Shown here: one piece after another, positions 1 to 10,313 of the stretch
Position numbering within the stretch: the stretch's first letter is position 1
Layout: every line of letters begins with the position of its first letter
Assembly: GCA_025594325.1 (NCBI GenBank)
Contig: JANHCV010000004.1
Location: forward strand, 2,449,225 to 2,513,224
Reading direction: 5' to 3'
Length of the DNA: 64,000 nt
DNA from: Blastocladiella emersonii ATCC 22665
Taxonomy: Eukaryota; Blastocladiomycota; Blastocladiomycetes; Blastocladiales; Blastocladiaceae
The notes under the pieces: generated by a model
Seen by the model: only the letters and a program-made list of their open reading frames with translations
Told to the model about the DNA's origin: nothing
Database searches by the model: none
Translations under genes and position numbers: made by a program

Positions 1-124
1 GGAATCGTAGCCCTTCGAGTCGTCGCCATAGTAGCCCGAGTCGTAGGAGCCGTACGAGTCATCACCGTAGTAGCCCGAGTCGTAGCCGCCGTACGAGTCG
101 TCGCCGTAGCCGTAGCCAGTCATG
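1..124 (-). CDS. Tyr/Gly/Asp/Ser repeat protein, N-terminal fragment
   Basis: Reading from an ATG at 122-124 towards the window edge gives 41 codons without a stop, so the gene runs off the left end. After MTGYGYGDDSYG the protein repeats a unit of about 13 residues of the form YDSGYYGDDSYGS, and the DNA repeats with it. No conserved domain is visible. Such Gly/Tyr/Asp-rich tracts occur in structural, adhesive or condensate-forming proteins, but the role here is unknown. A TATA-like element about 150 bp upstream supports this start. Confidence is good that it is coding and low for any function. Confidence 0.65.
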
Positions 125-1066
125 GTGAAGGAGGGGGTGGGTGGTGGGGAGAGGAGGGGAGGCTGTGCGACCGAAGGCGCAGGCGGAGTGTGCAAGGGTG
201 CAAGGGAGGGGAGAGAGGACTGGGTTGTGCTCGCTGTCGAATCGAGAGGGAGGGATGCGGGGCGGCGGCCGGTATTTATCGGCGGGCCGGGTCGAGGGCG
301 GGGACGGCGAGGGCGGAGGCGGCGAGCAGCGAGTGGCGGCAGTCGGCCACGCGCGCGGCTCGAGATCCAGCGAGGAAGGCGGCGAGAAGGACGCGGAGCG
401 CGACGTGAAGCTAGCGCGTAGATCCACTTCCGCAGCCACGGTGAGCGGCCGCGGTGCGCAGCTTGCCTCCTTTGCCGATCGATGGCGGATCCCGTCGGCG
501 TCGTGACGGCGCAGCTTGGCTCCCGGTCGGCGCGGCGCCTAGCTCCGTGCGCCAGCTGGCGTATGGAGCTAGACGCCACCTCCCCGAAGCGTCGGCAGGG
601 GCACGCGGCGCGATCTCGACGCCAGCGCGAGACGCTGCGCTAGGTCCAGTTGCCACGCTCGCGAGGCGTCGGGACGTCGACATGAGGGCAGGCTCAACTT
701 TCGCGGAGCTATGCGTGGCGGCGGCGCGCTGCGCGTTGCATCCAGTTGCTTTCCATTTGCTTGCATCCGCGTCGGCAGGGACCCGTGGGAAGGGGAGGCG
801 TGTGCGCAAAGTGGCCGGGAGGGAAAGTTGTCTCGCGGCTCGTGTTTCATCTGCGAGCGCTGGTCACGCCTTTTCGCGACGCGTCCTCACACGCGCGAGA
901 GGCGATCGAGAGACGCGAACTGCGTCCCGATCGTGGAAAACGGCCGAGAGTGGCGAGTTGAGAGCAAAACAGATGTTATATACACTAGGCTCGAACGATA
1001 CATATACTTACACAACCGAAACCCACTCGATTCTGAGCGCCCACACGCGCTCCCTCCATCCCCTCC
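125..1066. other. intergenic, no gene seen
   Basis: Apart from the TATA-like element near 275, this stretch between two minus-strand genes shows no convincing coding sequence. Open frames here are Arg/Ala/Ser-rich translations of GC-rich DNA without domain-like composition. Confidence 0.5.
273..282 (-). promoter_or_regulatory. TATA-like element of the Tyr/Gly repeat gene
   Basis: On the minus strand the sequence reads CGATAAATAC, about 150 bp upstream of the ATG at 124. The same GATAAATAC string lies about 150 bp before the lipase start at 18019, so it is probably the core promoter element of strongly expressed genes in this genome. Confidence 0.45.
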
Positions 1067-2770
1067 TCAGATCAGCGCCGCCACGGCCACGAACACGGCG
1101 TCGGGGGCGGGCGCAATCAGGGGCATCTCGACGCGGCCGAAGAACTCGACCGCCATGGCCACGTTCTTGGCGTACGACCCCTTGACAGTCGACACCTCGG
1201 CCGTGCACAGCGTCGCCAGCACGGGCGCGACGAGCGGCACCATGCGGGGCGTGCAGTTGGCCGACGTCGCGGCCATCATCTTGTTCTCCATGAGCATCTT
1301 GATGCCCTTGGTCTTGTCGCACACGTTGTTGAGCGCCAGGATGCGCTTCAGCGCGCGGCGCTCGTGCGGCGCCATCGTGAACGCCTTGTCGGCGCCGATG
1401 AACTCGAGCGCGAGGCTGATTGCGTTCAGCGTTGAGAAGTCCGAGTTCGACCGGAGGCAGTGCTAGTGACGCGCGCACGTCGAGTGTTAGTGGGTGATCG
1501 CGGTCGACGACGAGATGAGGTGAGAGAAACGTACCTCGGCCACCCGGATCCATTTCTGGACGACCGCATCGTCCAGCGACGCGGCGCCCTTGACCGACAG
1601 CTTGACCAGGTTGTAGACCCCGGTGTGCACCGTGGTCTTGTTCTTCTCCTCGAGCACCTTGGCCACCGCGGACCCGAGCACCTTGGGGTCGGCCGACTCG
1701 ACGCCGCGAGCGGCCGCGCGGACCTTGTCGACGGTCTTGACGAGCTCGGACGCGGCGAGCGCGGTCAGCGCCTTGGCGAGGTCGCGCGACGGGACCTCGA
1801 GCACGAGGCGGGCGGCCTCGGCGCCCGCCGACGCGTCGCCCTGGTCGAGACCGTCGGCGCGCGTGACGATGCCCGCGACCTTGTTGAAGGCGAAGCGAGC
1901 GGCGCGACGCAGCTTCGAGTCCTTGGGCGTCTTGAGCGGCTTGGCCTGCTTGCCAGCCGGGGTGATGGGGGTCGAGATCTTGACAGCGGCGGTGTCGATC
2001 TCGAGGTGCAGCTGCTGCTCGGGGACCGTGAGCGGGACGACGGGGGTCTGTGGGATACGAGAGGAGGGTGTGTGAGCATGACTGAACATGAAGGAAAAGG
2101 AAGTCATCGAGTCGAGAGAACGTACCCCAGACAAGCTGAGCAGCGACGCCGAGGCGCGGAGGCACTTGAAGGGTGCCGCGAGCGCATCGACGACCTTGCC
2201 AGCGAACTTGTTGAAGATCGACAGGGGCTTGGAGGTCGAGGTGGCGGCCGCCGAGGGCGCGGGCACGAGGTGCTCCTGCGAGCCCGAGTCGGCGACGGCG
2301 AGGTCGGCCGCCAGGTGCTCGACCGCGTCCTCGTGAGAGTCAGCGGGAGCAAGGTCGGCGGCCGCGGGGGTGGTGGGGGTGGTCTCGGTCGTGGCGAGGG
2401 CCGACACCGAGTCGATCGAGGACGCCGAGATGAGCGACGCGGTCTCGGGCGCCGATACGAGCGGCGCGGCCTCGGGAGCCGATACGAGCGGCGCAGCCTC
2501 GATCGCCGACACGAGCGGCGCGATCTCGAGCGCGGGCACGAGCGGCGCGGCCTCGAGCGCGGGCACGAGCGGTGCGGGCTCGAGCTCGGACGTCTCGACG
2601 GCAATGATGCCCGTGGCCGGTTGGCCGACGGGGACGTACTGGATCTCTGGCATGCCCATGACGCGGTTCATCTCGAACCAGTCGCGCATCTCGAGGACAT
2701 GCCCGGAGAGGAAGAGGTGAGCGTCGCGGGTGAACCAGGTTGGAACGGGGTCTTGACCGTGGGCGGCCAT
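1067..2770 (-). CDS. RasGEF-like domain protein (tentative), 3 exons
   Basis: Exons by splice signals are 2126-2770, 1535-2047 and 1067-1462, with introns 2048-2125 and 1463-1534 (GTACGT donors, TAG/CAG acceptors). The first intron is 78 bp and stop-free, so retention would keep frame; the second contains an in-frame stop. The N-terminal third carries repeats of about 11 residues of the type EAAPLVSAPEAAPLV. The C-terminal part, WIRVAEHCLRSNSDFSTLNA followed by ISLALE and later MVPLVAPVL, resembles the late helices of RasGEF catalytic domains, where a 'W...VA..C....NF..L.AI...L' core precedes 'PP..P..G..L'. If so, it would load GTP on a Ras-type GTPase, but catalytic-hairpin conservation cannot be judged by eye. 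It may instead be an uncharacterised helical protein. Confidence 0.5.
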
Positions 2771-2773
2771 GGT

Positions 2774-3000
2774 GAAGACGTTGCGCGGTTGGTCGAACGA
2801 CGACTACACAAGGAGGCCGAGAGATGGACATCATGAGTGGTTGCCGCTCGACTAATCAAGCACAAAACGCGTAGCGTAACCGTGGGGGAAGACGCGCGGT
2901 TAGTCGAAACGACGACTACACGGGGAGGTCGAGGGTCAGTCGCTGTGAGTCGGCGCCGCTCTTCGACTCGAGCGCGCAGCGCGTACCGTAACCGTGCGGG
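2774..3000. repeat. diverged tandem duplication (~113 bp unit)
   Basis: Two copies of about 113 bp lie head to tail, at about 2774-2887 and 2888-3000. Both begin GAAGACG followed by GCGCGGTT.GTCGAA and CGACGACTACAC..GGAGG, and both end around GTAACCGTG. They lie immediately upstream of the ATG of the RasGEF-like gene, so they duplicate its promoter or 5' leader. Confidence 0.6.
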
Positions 3001-4557
3001 AGGGAGGCAGGAGCGAAGACGACGGACTGGCCTGGGGCGAGGCTGGTCGGTCGGGGGTGCTTGCAGGAAGCGCAGAAGTGGCGGTGCCGAGGGTGCTGGG
3101 CCGTAGAAGTCGAGCCGTGGACGAGCGTCAAGACGATGACGACGAGGTGGTTCGTCGGCGGCGAAGGCGAGCTTGAACGGGAGCAGGTGGGCAGAGCCGG
3201 GTGCGCTGGATGCAGGCAAGTTGGGGTGTAACAACACTTGAAGCGTTGCGCCTGGAAATCCGTCGAGTCGATGCGGGTCGTGTTAACGAGGGTGCAAATG
3301 GCTGGCGGATGAGGAACATGGGAGAGCGGGGTTGGCGGGGTTGCGGGCAGTCATTTTGTACTGCGGGCAGTGTGTAGGGCTAGTGAGCGAGGTGAAGTCG
3401 AGGATTCGCGGTCGGTCACGACGACTGACTGACCGGCGAACGAGCGCGATGGTCAGCCGAGCGCCGCGCACCTGACCTGGAATGACCCTCGCTTTCACGG
3501 CTCGGCCGAAGCGAAAGCGGGTGATGCAGGAGGCTGAGCCGAAAGCGTGATGTCTCGCACCTCGGCACCGCCACGCGACGCGTAGCTGTTGCAGCAGAGC
3601 GCGGTGATCGGCCACGCCGCGGGATCAGCGAGCCGAGATCGCTGGTGCCCGCGCACCGTCACGATAGAGCTTCCTCCAGCGGGTTAATCTTCATCTCAGC
3701 GGTGCTTCATGCCCGCATCTCTGACGAAGTCGGCGAGAGAGCAAAAGACCCGATGCGCGGGCCCGCGCACGCCGTCGATCGTGCGGCCACTGGTCGAGCT
3801 GAGCGCGGAAGCATGGTCACCGATGGATAAGCTGCTCTCTCGCGCTCTCTCGCGCTCTCTCGCAACAGATACGGTCATAGGTCACCTGCAAGGCTTCCCC
3901 GTCGAGCGGCAGCTTGGCGGCGGGGAAGCGTGCACGAGCGCGAGTGTATGAGCGAGGGAGCGAGCGGGGGAGGGTCCAAGACCCATCGTGGGGCAATCGT
4001 GAGGATAGTCTCGGCAAGGGAAGGAGCAGGCGCGGCCGTGTGTAGCAGGAGAGGCAATGCGGTACCATAAGGTACGAGAGAGGAGGGGTGACCCGGCGCG
4101 GGGTACGAGTGAGGCGGTGGAGGGAGGGAAGCGCGCGACGAGGGCCTCGAGAACACCGATCCGTCATAGTTTCAGCAAGTGTTGACGAGGAAGATACATG
4201 GGAGCGCGCGGATCGGGTCAGTGCGTGTGTCGAGGGAAGCGGGAAGAGCGCGTCGGTCATACCGCGTGATGTGGCGCCGCCGCCGACCCCACGCTGCCCG
4301 GGCAACGCGTGCGTGCGCCGACGCGTGGGAGCCCACGTCAGGGGAACCGACCGCCCCCGTGGCGCAGCCGCCCTTGACCGCCGTCCCCACCACCAGCAAC
4401 GACTCACGGTACACAGAGCGCGAGCGGTAAGCGCGGTGTCCCGCGGGAGAAGACCGATCGCGCGACGCACCCCGTCCAGCCTTAAGCGCAAGACGACGCG
4501 CTGTCCGACTTATCGCATCCAGTACTAATTTCGGTAGAGACGGGTTTCGAGAGCTCA

Positions 4558-4842
4558 GGTCAGTCGAGGCGGGCGACGCGGCGAGCGGTAGTAGCCGTGA
4601 GGGTAGTGACGCGCGGGCCGCGCGGCCGGGGCGCAAGGTGACCGACCTCGCTGCACAGACCGCCCTTCATCGTCTCACTGCACATCGGACTCTCTCGCGT
4701 GTCAATCGAGGCTGCCGAGGCGGCCGAAACGGCGAGCGCCGGTAGCAGTGAGGGCGGGGACGCGCGCGGCCAGCATGGTCGCCTCACGCCCATCACCGAC
4801 CTCGAGCCCGCCCTCCTGCGCCTTCTTACACATCGAGATCGC
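4558..4842. repeat. diverged tandem duplication (~142 bp unit)
   Basis: Copy 1 (about 4558-4690) and copy 2 (about 4700-4842) share GTCA.TCGAGGC at the start, GTAG...GTGAGGG..G.GACGCGCG in the middle and TCACCGACCTCG at the end. On the minus strand both can be read as related peptides starting MC and ending near ARR..RL.D before a stop, so a short coding fragment may have been duplicated. Confidence 0.45.
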
Positions 4843-5239
4843 ATGCGCATGACGTTGCCGCACCTCGCCCATGCCGCGCGCGAGTGTCGCGACCGTTACG
4901 AGCGATCCAGCTGGCGTGGGAAGAGCTGTGATCGCGAAACTGATCATGTCGGGCTGCACGACGTTGCGGCGGTGCCCCGGGCGTCAGGGCCTCGGCGGGG
5001 TCGCGGGCAGTTGATTGCATGAAGCTACGAGTACGATTCATTTGAGTGGTGGAGTTGCGTTGGTGTAGGTGGAGAGCGGGGATGGGTTCCGTGCCACCTC
5101 GCCGACTTAGCCAACGCGTCGCGGTGGCCGCTCGCCAATCTTGCAGGCCTCCCCCTTCGACGCCGCGACCAAGGGACCTGCAGAAAATTTCTCTTAAGAT
5201 GCTTACATTGCTACGAAGCCCAAAAACCGGACCCTAGCC

Positions 5240-5870
5240 TCCGATCTCACACCCATCTCGCTCAGCTCCACATCGCCTCGCGCATGCGCGACCTTCGCTC
5301 TTGGCGAGCAGGCACTGCGCGACTCGCTGGTTGGCGTCGGGCAGCACGTCGAGGAGTACCGCGACCGCGGCGACCACATCGCCCGCGCGGCCAACCTCGA
5401 GACGCGCGCCGTACGTGTTCATGGGATGGGTACGAGCGGGTCCGCGGGCTCGCGCGGCCAGTGCTTGAGCAGGCACGCGGGCACGCTCGGTACGCGGTCC
5501 CCGCGGCGTCGTACCGGTTGCGGTCTATGCGCTCGTGAAGCTCCGTGACGGTGTCGGCGTCGATGGGCACGCGGAAGATGCCCTCAGCGGCGAGGCCGCC
5601 GAGCTCCAGCACCGCCTGGCGCAGGGACATAAGGGTGCGCGGGTACTCGAGTCGCTGGCGGCGCATGGTCTCGTCGAGCGTGTCGCCGAACACGGACGGC
5701 GAGTAGGGCGCTTCAATCATGAGCTCAAGCTCGGGGAGCGACAGCGGGGTGCCGTGCGGCCCGCGGCTGTGGGCCTCACGCAGCCTCGCGAACATGGCAG
5801 TGCGCCGCTCTCTCGAAACACTGCGCCGAAGCAACAATCGCGTTGTATCACGTACGGAATAGGGCCACAT
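5240..5870 (-). pseudogene. RhoGAP domain pseudogene
   Basis: The minus strand from about 5870 encodes a good first half of a RhoGAP domain: VFGDTLDETMRRQ, then LEYPRTLMSLRQAVLELGG and AEGIFRVPIDADTVTEL. The continuation sits in other frames: CLLKHWPREPADPLVP in a second frame that then hits a stop, and VVAAVAVLLDVLPDANQRV in a third. An intact RhoGAP needs all three in one frame ('G.FRv...', 'LLK.wLReL..PLvP', 'LP..N...L'). The Arg finger is in the FRV stretch, where an Arg is still present. Two frameshifts within about 100 bp and loss of the last helices mark it as broken. Undetected introns are a less likely alternative. Confidence 0.6.
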
Positions 5871-5880
5871 GGACCCCGCA

Positions 5881-6612
5881 CTAGTAGTTTCTGCGCCAGA
5901 ACCCGCGCCCCTCGCCGTCCTCGTCGCTGCCGTACCCGTCCGAGCCGTAATCCGGCCCCGAATAGTCGCCGCCTCCGCCGTACACGTCGGCGAGGATCTC
6001 CGAGTCAGAGGCGTCGCCGTAGCACGACCGCGGCCCGTGCTTCTCGTACTTGCCCTCGTCGAGGTCGCGGTCGAGGCACCACTCGAGCGCCTTGCGCGAC
6101 CGCGAGTTGATGATGACGAACGGGTCGAGGTCAAAGCAGCCCGAGTCGTACCACCACTGGAGCACATCGACGTGGCCGCTGTGCAACGCGTTGGACTGCG
6201 CCGTGTCGTGGTCGAGGTCGAGCTTCGCGTCGCGCCACCAGCTGAGCAGCGCGAGGTTGCGCTTTGCGCTCGCGGCGTCGAGCGCCTTGTGCGAGTACTT
6301 GAGCTTTAGGCCCGAGCCGCGCCACCACGTCAGCAGCGGGATGTCCCCGTTCGCCGCGGCCCCGTCCATGGCGGCCGTAGTGTACTTGAGCGGGAGGCCA
6401 GACTGCTTCCACCACTCAAGCCCTGCCACGCGGCCGCGGGCCGACAGCTTGTCCATGGAGCACCATGTCAGCTTCGGGATGACCGCGCAGCGGAGCGGCT
6501 CTGACGGCGGAAGGACAGCCAGGTACGCGAGCAGCTGGTGCGGTTTCCGATGCTCCATCTCGACCGCGGCGAGAAGAATCCTCCCGATAATCTCCTTTGA
6601 CAAGCGTTTCAT
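5881..6612 (-). CDS. ankyrin-like WW-repeat protein
   Basis: A 243-residue protein beginning MKRLSKEIIGRILLAAVEME, an F-box-like helical start, followed by repeats of about 30 residues. These carry LEWWKQSGLPLKYT, LTWWRGSGLKLKYSHKALDA, LLSWWRDAKLDL and VLQWWYDSG, each followed by 'A.D.AS..G...LL.W'. These are degenerate ankyrin-type helix-turn-helix units with a characteristic Trp-Trp pair. The C-terminus is acidic and Gly/Tyr/Asp-rich. Related repeats occur in the two genes at 61.3-63.2 kb. The likely role is protein-protein binding, and the partner is unknown. Confidence 0.75.
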   Translation of the reverse strand: MKRLSKEIIGRILLAAVEMEHRKPHQLLAYLAVLPPSEPLRCAVIPKLTWCSMDKLSARGRVAGLEWWKQSGLPLKYTTAAMDGAAANGDIPLLTWWRGSGLKLKYSHKALDAASAKRNLALLSWWRDAKLDLDHDTAQSNALHSGHVDVLQWWYDSGCFDLDPFVIINSRSRKALEWCLDRDLDEGKYEKHGPRSCYGDASDSEILADVYGGGGDYSGPDYGSDGYGSDEDGEGRGFWRRNY

Positions 6613-6808
6613 TGGTTTTCAGAGTCGTGAGTGTGAGGCCTTTGGGGAGCGAGGGTCGCTCGCGGTCGCGCTTCAGCCGTTCGTGCCGGCGCTGGAGGGT
6701 CGAGCAGCCGGTCCCTGTGTTGATGTTCCCCGCCCCTCTGTAGACAAGGCCGCTCGCAACGGCTCCCCATGTAACCCAACTTGCTGCACTTAATCCATCC
6801 AGCCCGCC

Positions 6809-8041
6809 ATGACCTCCGTGATCCGTGCGACGTCGGCGAACGCGCTGATGCTAGGCGGCTCGGCTGCCATCCACACGGTCCAGCTGCTGGCCCTCCCGCT
6901 TGCCGCCGTCAGCAACCGTCTGTTCACGCGGACCATCGACGCCACGCAGGTCGCCTTTGCCGAGCTGCTCCTCCTGGTCCACGTTGCATGCACTCCGGCT
7001 GCGAGCATCGAGGTGACGGCCGACGCGGGCGTCTTCACCGAGGCACAGTGGGCGGCGCTCGCCGGCGAGTCTCCGTCGGCTGCCGACGCGGATGCGCTGA
7101 TTGCGGACCTCGGCGCGCGCGCCGTCCTGCTGTCCAACCACCAGACGCTGTTCGACTGGATGTTCCTGTGGTTCGTGGCGTACCGCGTCGACCGGGCGGC
7201 CGCGCTCAAGATCATCCTCAAGGAGTCGCCCAAGTACATTCCGATTCTCGGGCCCGGCATGATGTTCTTCAAGTTCATCTTCCTCAAGCGCGACTGGTCG
7301 CGGGACCAGCACGCGCTGCACGCAGCGATGCGGCGGCTGCGCGGCGAGCCCGCGGCCGACCCCAAGTGGCTGCTCGTGTTCCCCGAGGGCACGATTCTCA
7401 CCGAGAACACGCTCGGCAAGACACGCACGTTCGCCGCCGCCGCGGGTCTCCCCGCGCCCGCGGCGACGCTCGTCCCGCGGACCACGGGGATCCACGCCAT
7501 CATGCGCGACCTGCTCACGGCCGATAACGAGTTGCCGGGCAAGCCGTTCGACCGCGTGCTCGACGTGACGCTCGGGTACACGCCGGCGCCCGGCGGCAAG
7601 CTGCCCGGCAACGCGTACCACCCGATCGACATTTACGTCCGCGGCAACGCGCCCAAGACCGTCTACTTCCACTTCTCGGCCGCCAACGACTTTCCCGCGT
7701 TCCCTTCCTCGTCGGTTGACCCGGCGGTCGCGGCCGCGCACCGTGCCTCCTTCGACGCGTGGGTGCTCGCCCGGTTCGCGGCCAAGGAGCAGCGCGTGCT
7801 GCGCCTGTGGGAGACGGGCAAGTGGATCAGCGGCGATGCCAAGGACGGCGCTGCCGCCGCCAAGGAGGGGGAGCGCCGCGTCACGATCCCCATCAGCTTC
7901 AACGCGGGCTCGCGCCTCCTCCTCCCGTGGAACCTGCTCGGGTGTGTCACGGTCGCCGGCGCCGCTTGGACCGGTATCTACTTTGCCGACTGGGCCGGGA
8001 TCGCGGCCACCATCTCCCAGACCGCGAGCAGTTTGTGGTGA
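6809..8041 (+). CDS. 1-acylglycerol-3-phosphate / lysophospholipid acyltransferase
   Basis: A 410-residue member of the PlsC acyltransferase family, closest in layout to fungal and animal AGPAT3-5/LCLAT1-type enzymes. Residues 110-116 carry the NHxxxxD catalytic motif as NHQTLFDW. A second block IILKESPKYIPILGPGMMFF and the acceptor-binding motif VFPEGTI follow at the expected spacing. Hydrophobic segments at the N-terminus and at the C-terminal LLLPWNLLGCVTV suggest an ER or mitochondrial membrane protein. It would transfer a fatty acyl chain from acyl-CoA to a lysophospholipid. The ATG at 6809 follows the divergent promoter shared with the ankyrin-like gene. Confidence 0.85.
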   Translation: MTSVIRATSANALMLGGSAAIHTVQLLALPLAAVSNRLFTRTIDATQVAFAELLLLVHVACTPAASIEVTADAGVFTEAQWAALAGESPSAADADALIADLGARAVLLSNHQTLFDWMFLWFVAYRVDRAAALKIILKESPKYIPILGPGMMFFKFIFLKRDWSRDQHALHAAMRRLRGEPAADPKWLLVFPEGTILTENTLGKTRTFAAAAGLPAPAATLVPRTTGIHAIMRDLLTADNELPGKPFDRVLDVTLGYTPAPGGKLPGNAYHPIDIYVRGNAPKTVYFHFSAANDFPAFPSSSVDPAVAAAHRASFDAWVLARFAAKEQRVLRLWETGKWISGDAKDGAAAAKEGERRVTIPISFNAGSRLLLPWNLLGCVTVAGAAWTGIYFADWAGIAATISQTASSLW

Positions 8042-8141
8042 GCTCGTTTTGATAGAACCTAGATGACTAAAAATGTATCCGACCCTTCCTTCCTCACTGC
8101 ACACTCTCCTGGACGACGAGGACGAAGGGAACAACGTCAGT

Positions 8142-10313
8142 TCATTGCGAGACGATGAAAATGTACACGCGAGGGCAGCGTACATCAACGGAAGCGGTCG
8201 GTGCGGGTGCTGAGTCGCTTGGCCGTGCTGGGACCGGAGCGACTGGGTCCGTGGTTGGCGCGGGATCGGCAACCGCTGTTTCGGACGCGGCTGCGGATGG
8301 CTCGAGCTCCTTGACGAGCGGTGGCGCTGGCGGTTGCTCGGGCGCGATGGCCTGCTCGGGCGCGGCGGCCTGCTCGGTAACGGGCTCCGCCGGCCCCGCC
8401 GTCGCCACCGTGGCAGGCGACGTCTGCATCGCGGCCTCGACCGCATCGAGCGGTATCCGGCGCAGCGCCGTGTTGATGTAGCTGACGGTGCTCTGCGTGC
8501 TGCCGAGCTCCCACTCGACGAGCTGGTGGAGGTTGGTGCGCAGCGAGGTTAGGCGGACGGCAAAGTCGATCTCGCTGGCCTCGGCCTCGTCGAGCCCGGA
8601 CCGGATCTCGCCGACGAGCGACATGGTGTCCTTGAGCAGCATGTCCATGGACAGGACCAGCGAGTCGGTGCGGTTGTGCCAGTCGTCGGACACGACGCGG
8701 TCGCGCGGCATGGCCGCGGTGCTGCTGACGAGTCTCGCGGACGGCGCAGCCGACGACGTCGACGCCGCGCTGCTGCTGCTCCCGCCCGCGTGCAGTGGGT
8801 GGTACATGTCGACGGTCGCGTCGAGCGGGTTCTCAAACTGCGTCGACGAGGAAGTGGACGGGCGCCGCGACCGCGACAGCGAGCCCGCGATCGAGTCGGC
8901 CGTCGACCCGCCAAGGTTCGACGACACCGAGTTGGCCATGGCGGCGGCCGTCGTGACGTTGGTGCGGATTGACTGGACGACTGTGGACGTCATGGCCTTG
9001 AGCTTCTGCGTGCCGCGCTCGGGCGTAGCGGCCGGCGCCGCGGCCGACTTGAGGTAGTATCGGACAAAGTCGCGCGCCGGGGACGCTGAGCGGCTGCGCT
9101 CCCCGCCGCCGCTGCTGCTCCCGGTGCGGTGCTGCGCAACGGGCGGCGTGATCGAGGCGGCGACAAAGTTCGAGTATGGGACCGTGTACATGCCCGAGGC
9201 GACCGTCGACATGCTGGCGATGCTCGAGGACGACGACGACGTGGACATGGTCTGGTGCGACTGGCGCCGGCCGCGGTGCAGCGACGCGGCCTCGCTGCCG
9301 CCGCTGGCGCCATCGGCCATGGACCGCAGCGAGCCCGACATGCGCGACGTCGACTGCGACCGCGGGACGTGATACGCGTGGCGCGACGGCAGCTCGGACG
9401 GCGGGTTGTCGTACGGGTACCCGGTGCTCGAGTTGAGCGAAGTGCCCGGGTCGGCTGGTTGCTGCGGCTGCTGCTGGTAGTGGCGCTCGTTGACGAGCCG
9501 CGGCGAAGCCGAAGCCGGCCGCTGCTGCTGCGCCGACGAACCCGACGAGGCGGCGATGCCCGAGTCCATGGCCGGGTCCTCCTCGGAGATGGACGAGGCC
9601 ATGTGCGCCGACCCGTGGTCGCTCCCGCGCGAGCTCGGGCGGTACGCGATCGGGTGGTGGTACGGCCAGCTCATCTCGCCGGGCGACGGCGCGGGCTGCG
9701 ACGACGGGGAGAGCGGGTGGTCCGCGTGCGACGCAATGACCTGGAGGTGCGACTGCGGGTGAGCCGCTTGCGATAGCGAGGCGGCAGAGCCACGTTCAAG
9801 CGAGGAACGGCGGTCGCTGACCTGCGCGGCCGAGGTGATCAGGCGCGGGGCATCGGAGGACGGCGTTTCCTTGGCGGCCCACGCTTGGCGCGGGACCGAG
9901 GCCGAGTATACGGCAGCGGCGTGGTCCGCGGTGGCGGTTGTCGGCATCCCCGTCGTCGTGTACGACGCGAACGGCGAGCCCGTCGAGACGAGAGTCGAGC
10001 GGGTGAGGTCCACGGCCGGTGCTCCCGCGGACTGCTGGCGGCGCACGGCCGATCGCACGTTCGGCGAGATGGGGACGGCGATGGAGCGGGCGTTGGGGTT
10101 GCCGCCGAACAGCTCGTCGAGGACGGGCCGCGCGCTGGAGACGAGCGACGAGGCGATTTCGCGGCCGACGACCATGCGTTCGCCGCCGCCGCGCCGCTTG
10201 TCCTCGTAGCCGGTGAGCGGCGGCGGCGTGGCCGAGTCCATGATGGCGGACTGGATCTCGGCGGCGGAGAGCACCTCGAACGAATCGGCCGAGTGCAGGG
10301 GTCTTGATGACAT
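8142..10313 (-). CDS. Ser-rich disordered protein with a C-terminal helical segment
   Basis: The frame runs from an ATG at 10311-10313 (MSSRPLHSADSFEVLSA) to a stop at 8142, about 723 residues. The frame stays open further upstream, but that part overlaps the divergent gene at 10716, so I took the first Met downstream of the shared promoter. Most of the protein is low-complexity Ser/Pro/Gln/Ala. Ordered-looking segments are the N-terminal 60 residues and a helical stretch near residues 560-650 (NRTDSLVLSMDMLLKDTMSL and onwards) that may form a coiled coil. I recognise no family. Confidence 0.6.
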   Translation of the reverse strand: MSSRPLHSADSFEVLSAAEIQSAIMDSATPPPLTGYEDKRRGGGERMVVGREIASSLVSSARPVLDELFGGNPNARSIAVPISPNVRSAVRRQQSAGAPAVDLTRSTLVSTGSPFASYTTTGMPTTATADHAAAVYSASVPRQAWAAKETPSSDAPRLITSAAQVSDRRSSLERGSAASLSQAAHPQSHLQVIASHADHPLSPSSQPAPSPGEMSWPYHHPIAYRPSSRGSDHGSAHMASSISEEDPAMDSGIAASSGSSAQQQRPASASPRLVNERHYQQQPQQPADPGTSLNSSTGYPYDNPPSELPSRHAYHVPRSQSTSRMSGSLRSMADGASGGSEAASLHRGRRQSHQTMSTSSSSSSIASMSTVASGMYTVPYSNFVAASITPPVAQHRTGSSSGGGERSRSASPARDFVRYYLKSAAAPAATPERGTQKLKAMTSTVVQSIRTNVTTAAAMANSVSSNLGGSTADSIAGSLSRSRRPSTSSSTQFENPLDATVDMYHPLHAGGSSSSAASTSSAAPSARLVSSTAAMPRDRVVSDDWHNRTDSLVLSMDMLLKDTMSLVGEIRSGLDEAEASEIDFAVRLTSLRTNLHQLVEWELGSTQSTVSYINTALRRIPLDAVEAAMQTSPATVATAGPAEPVTEQAAAPEQAIAPEQPPAPPLVKELEPSAAASETAVADPAPTTDPVAPVPARPSDSAPAPTASVDVRCPRVYIFIVSQ

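Larger units (their letters stand above)
2771..5239. other. gene-poor stretch with decayed repeats
   Basis: About 2.5 kb without a gene I can defend. It holds the 113-bp tandem duplication at its left end and another at about 4558-4842. Short minus-strand frames inside the second repeat look weakly protein-like and may be remnants of the neighbouring RhoGAP pseudogene or of another lost gene. Confidence 0.45.

Noticed and set aside
2837-3237. Minus- and plus-strand frames of 90-190 residues upstream of the RasGEF-like gene
   Set aside because: Arg/Pro-rich composition with no motif, and they cross the tandem duplication.
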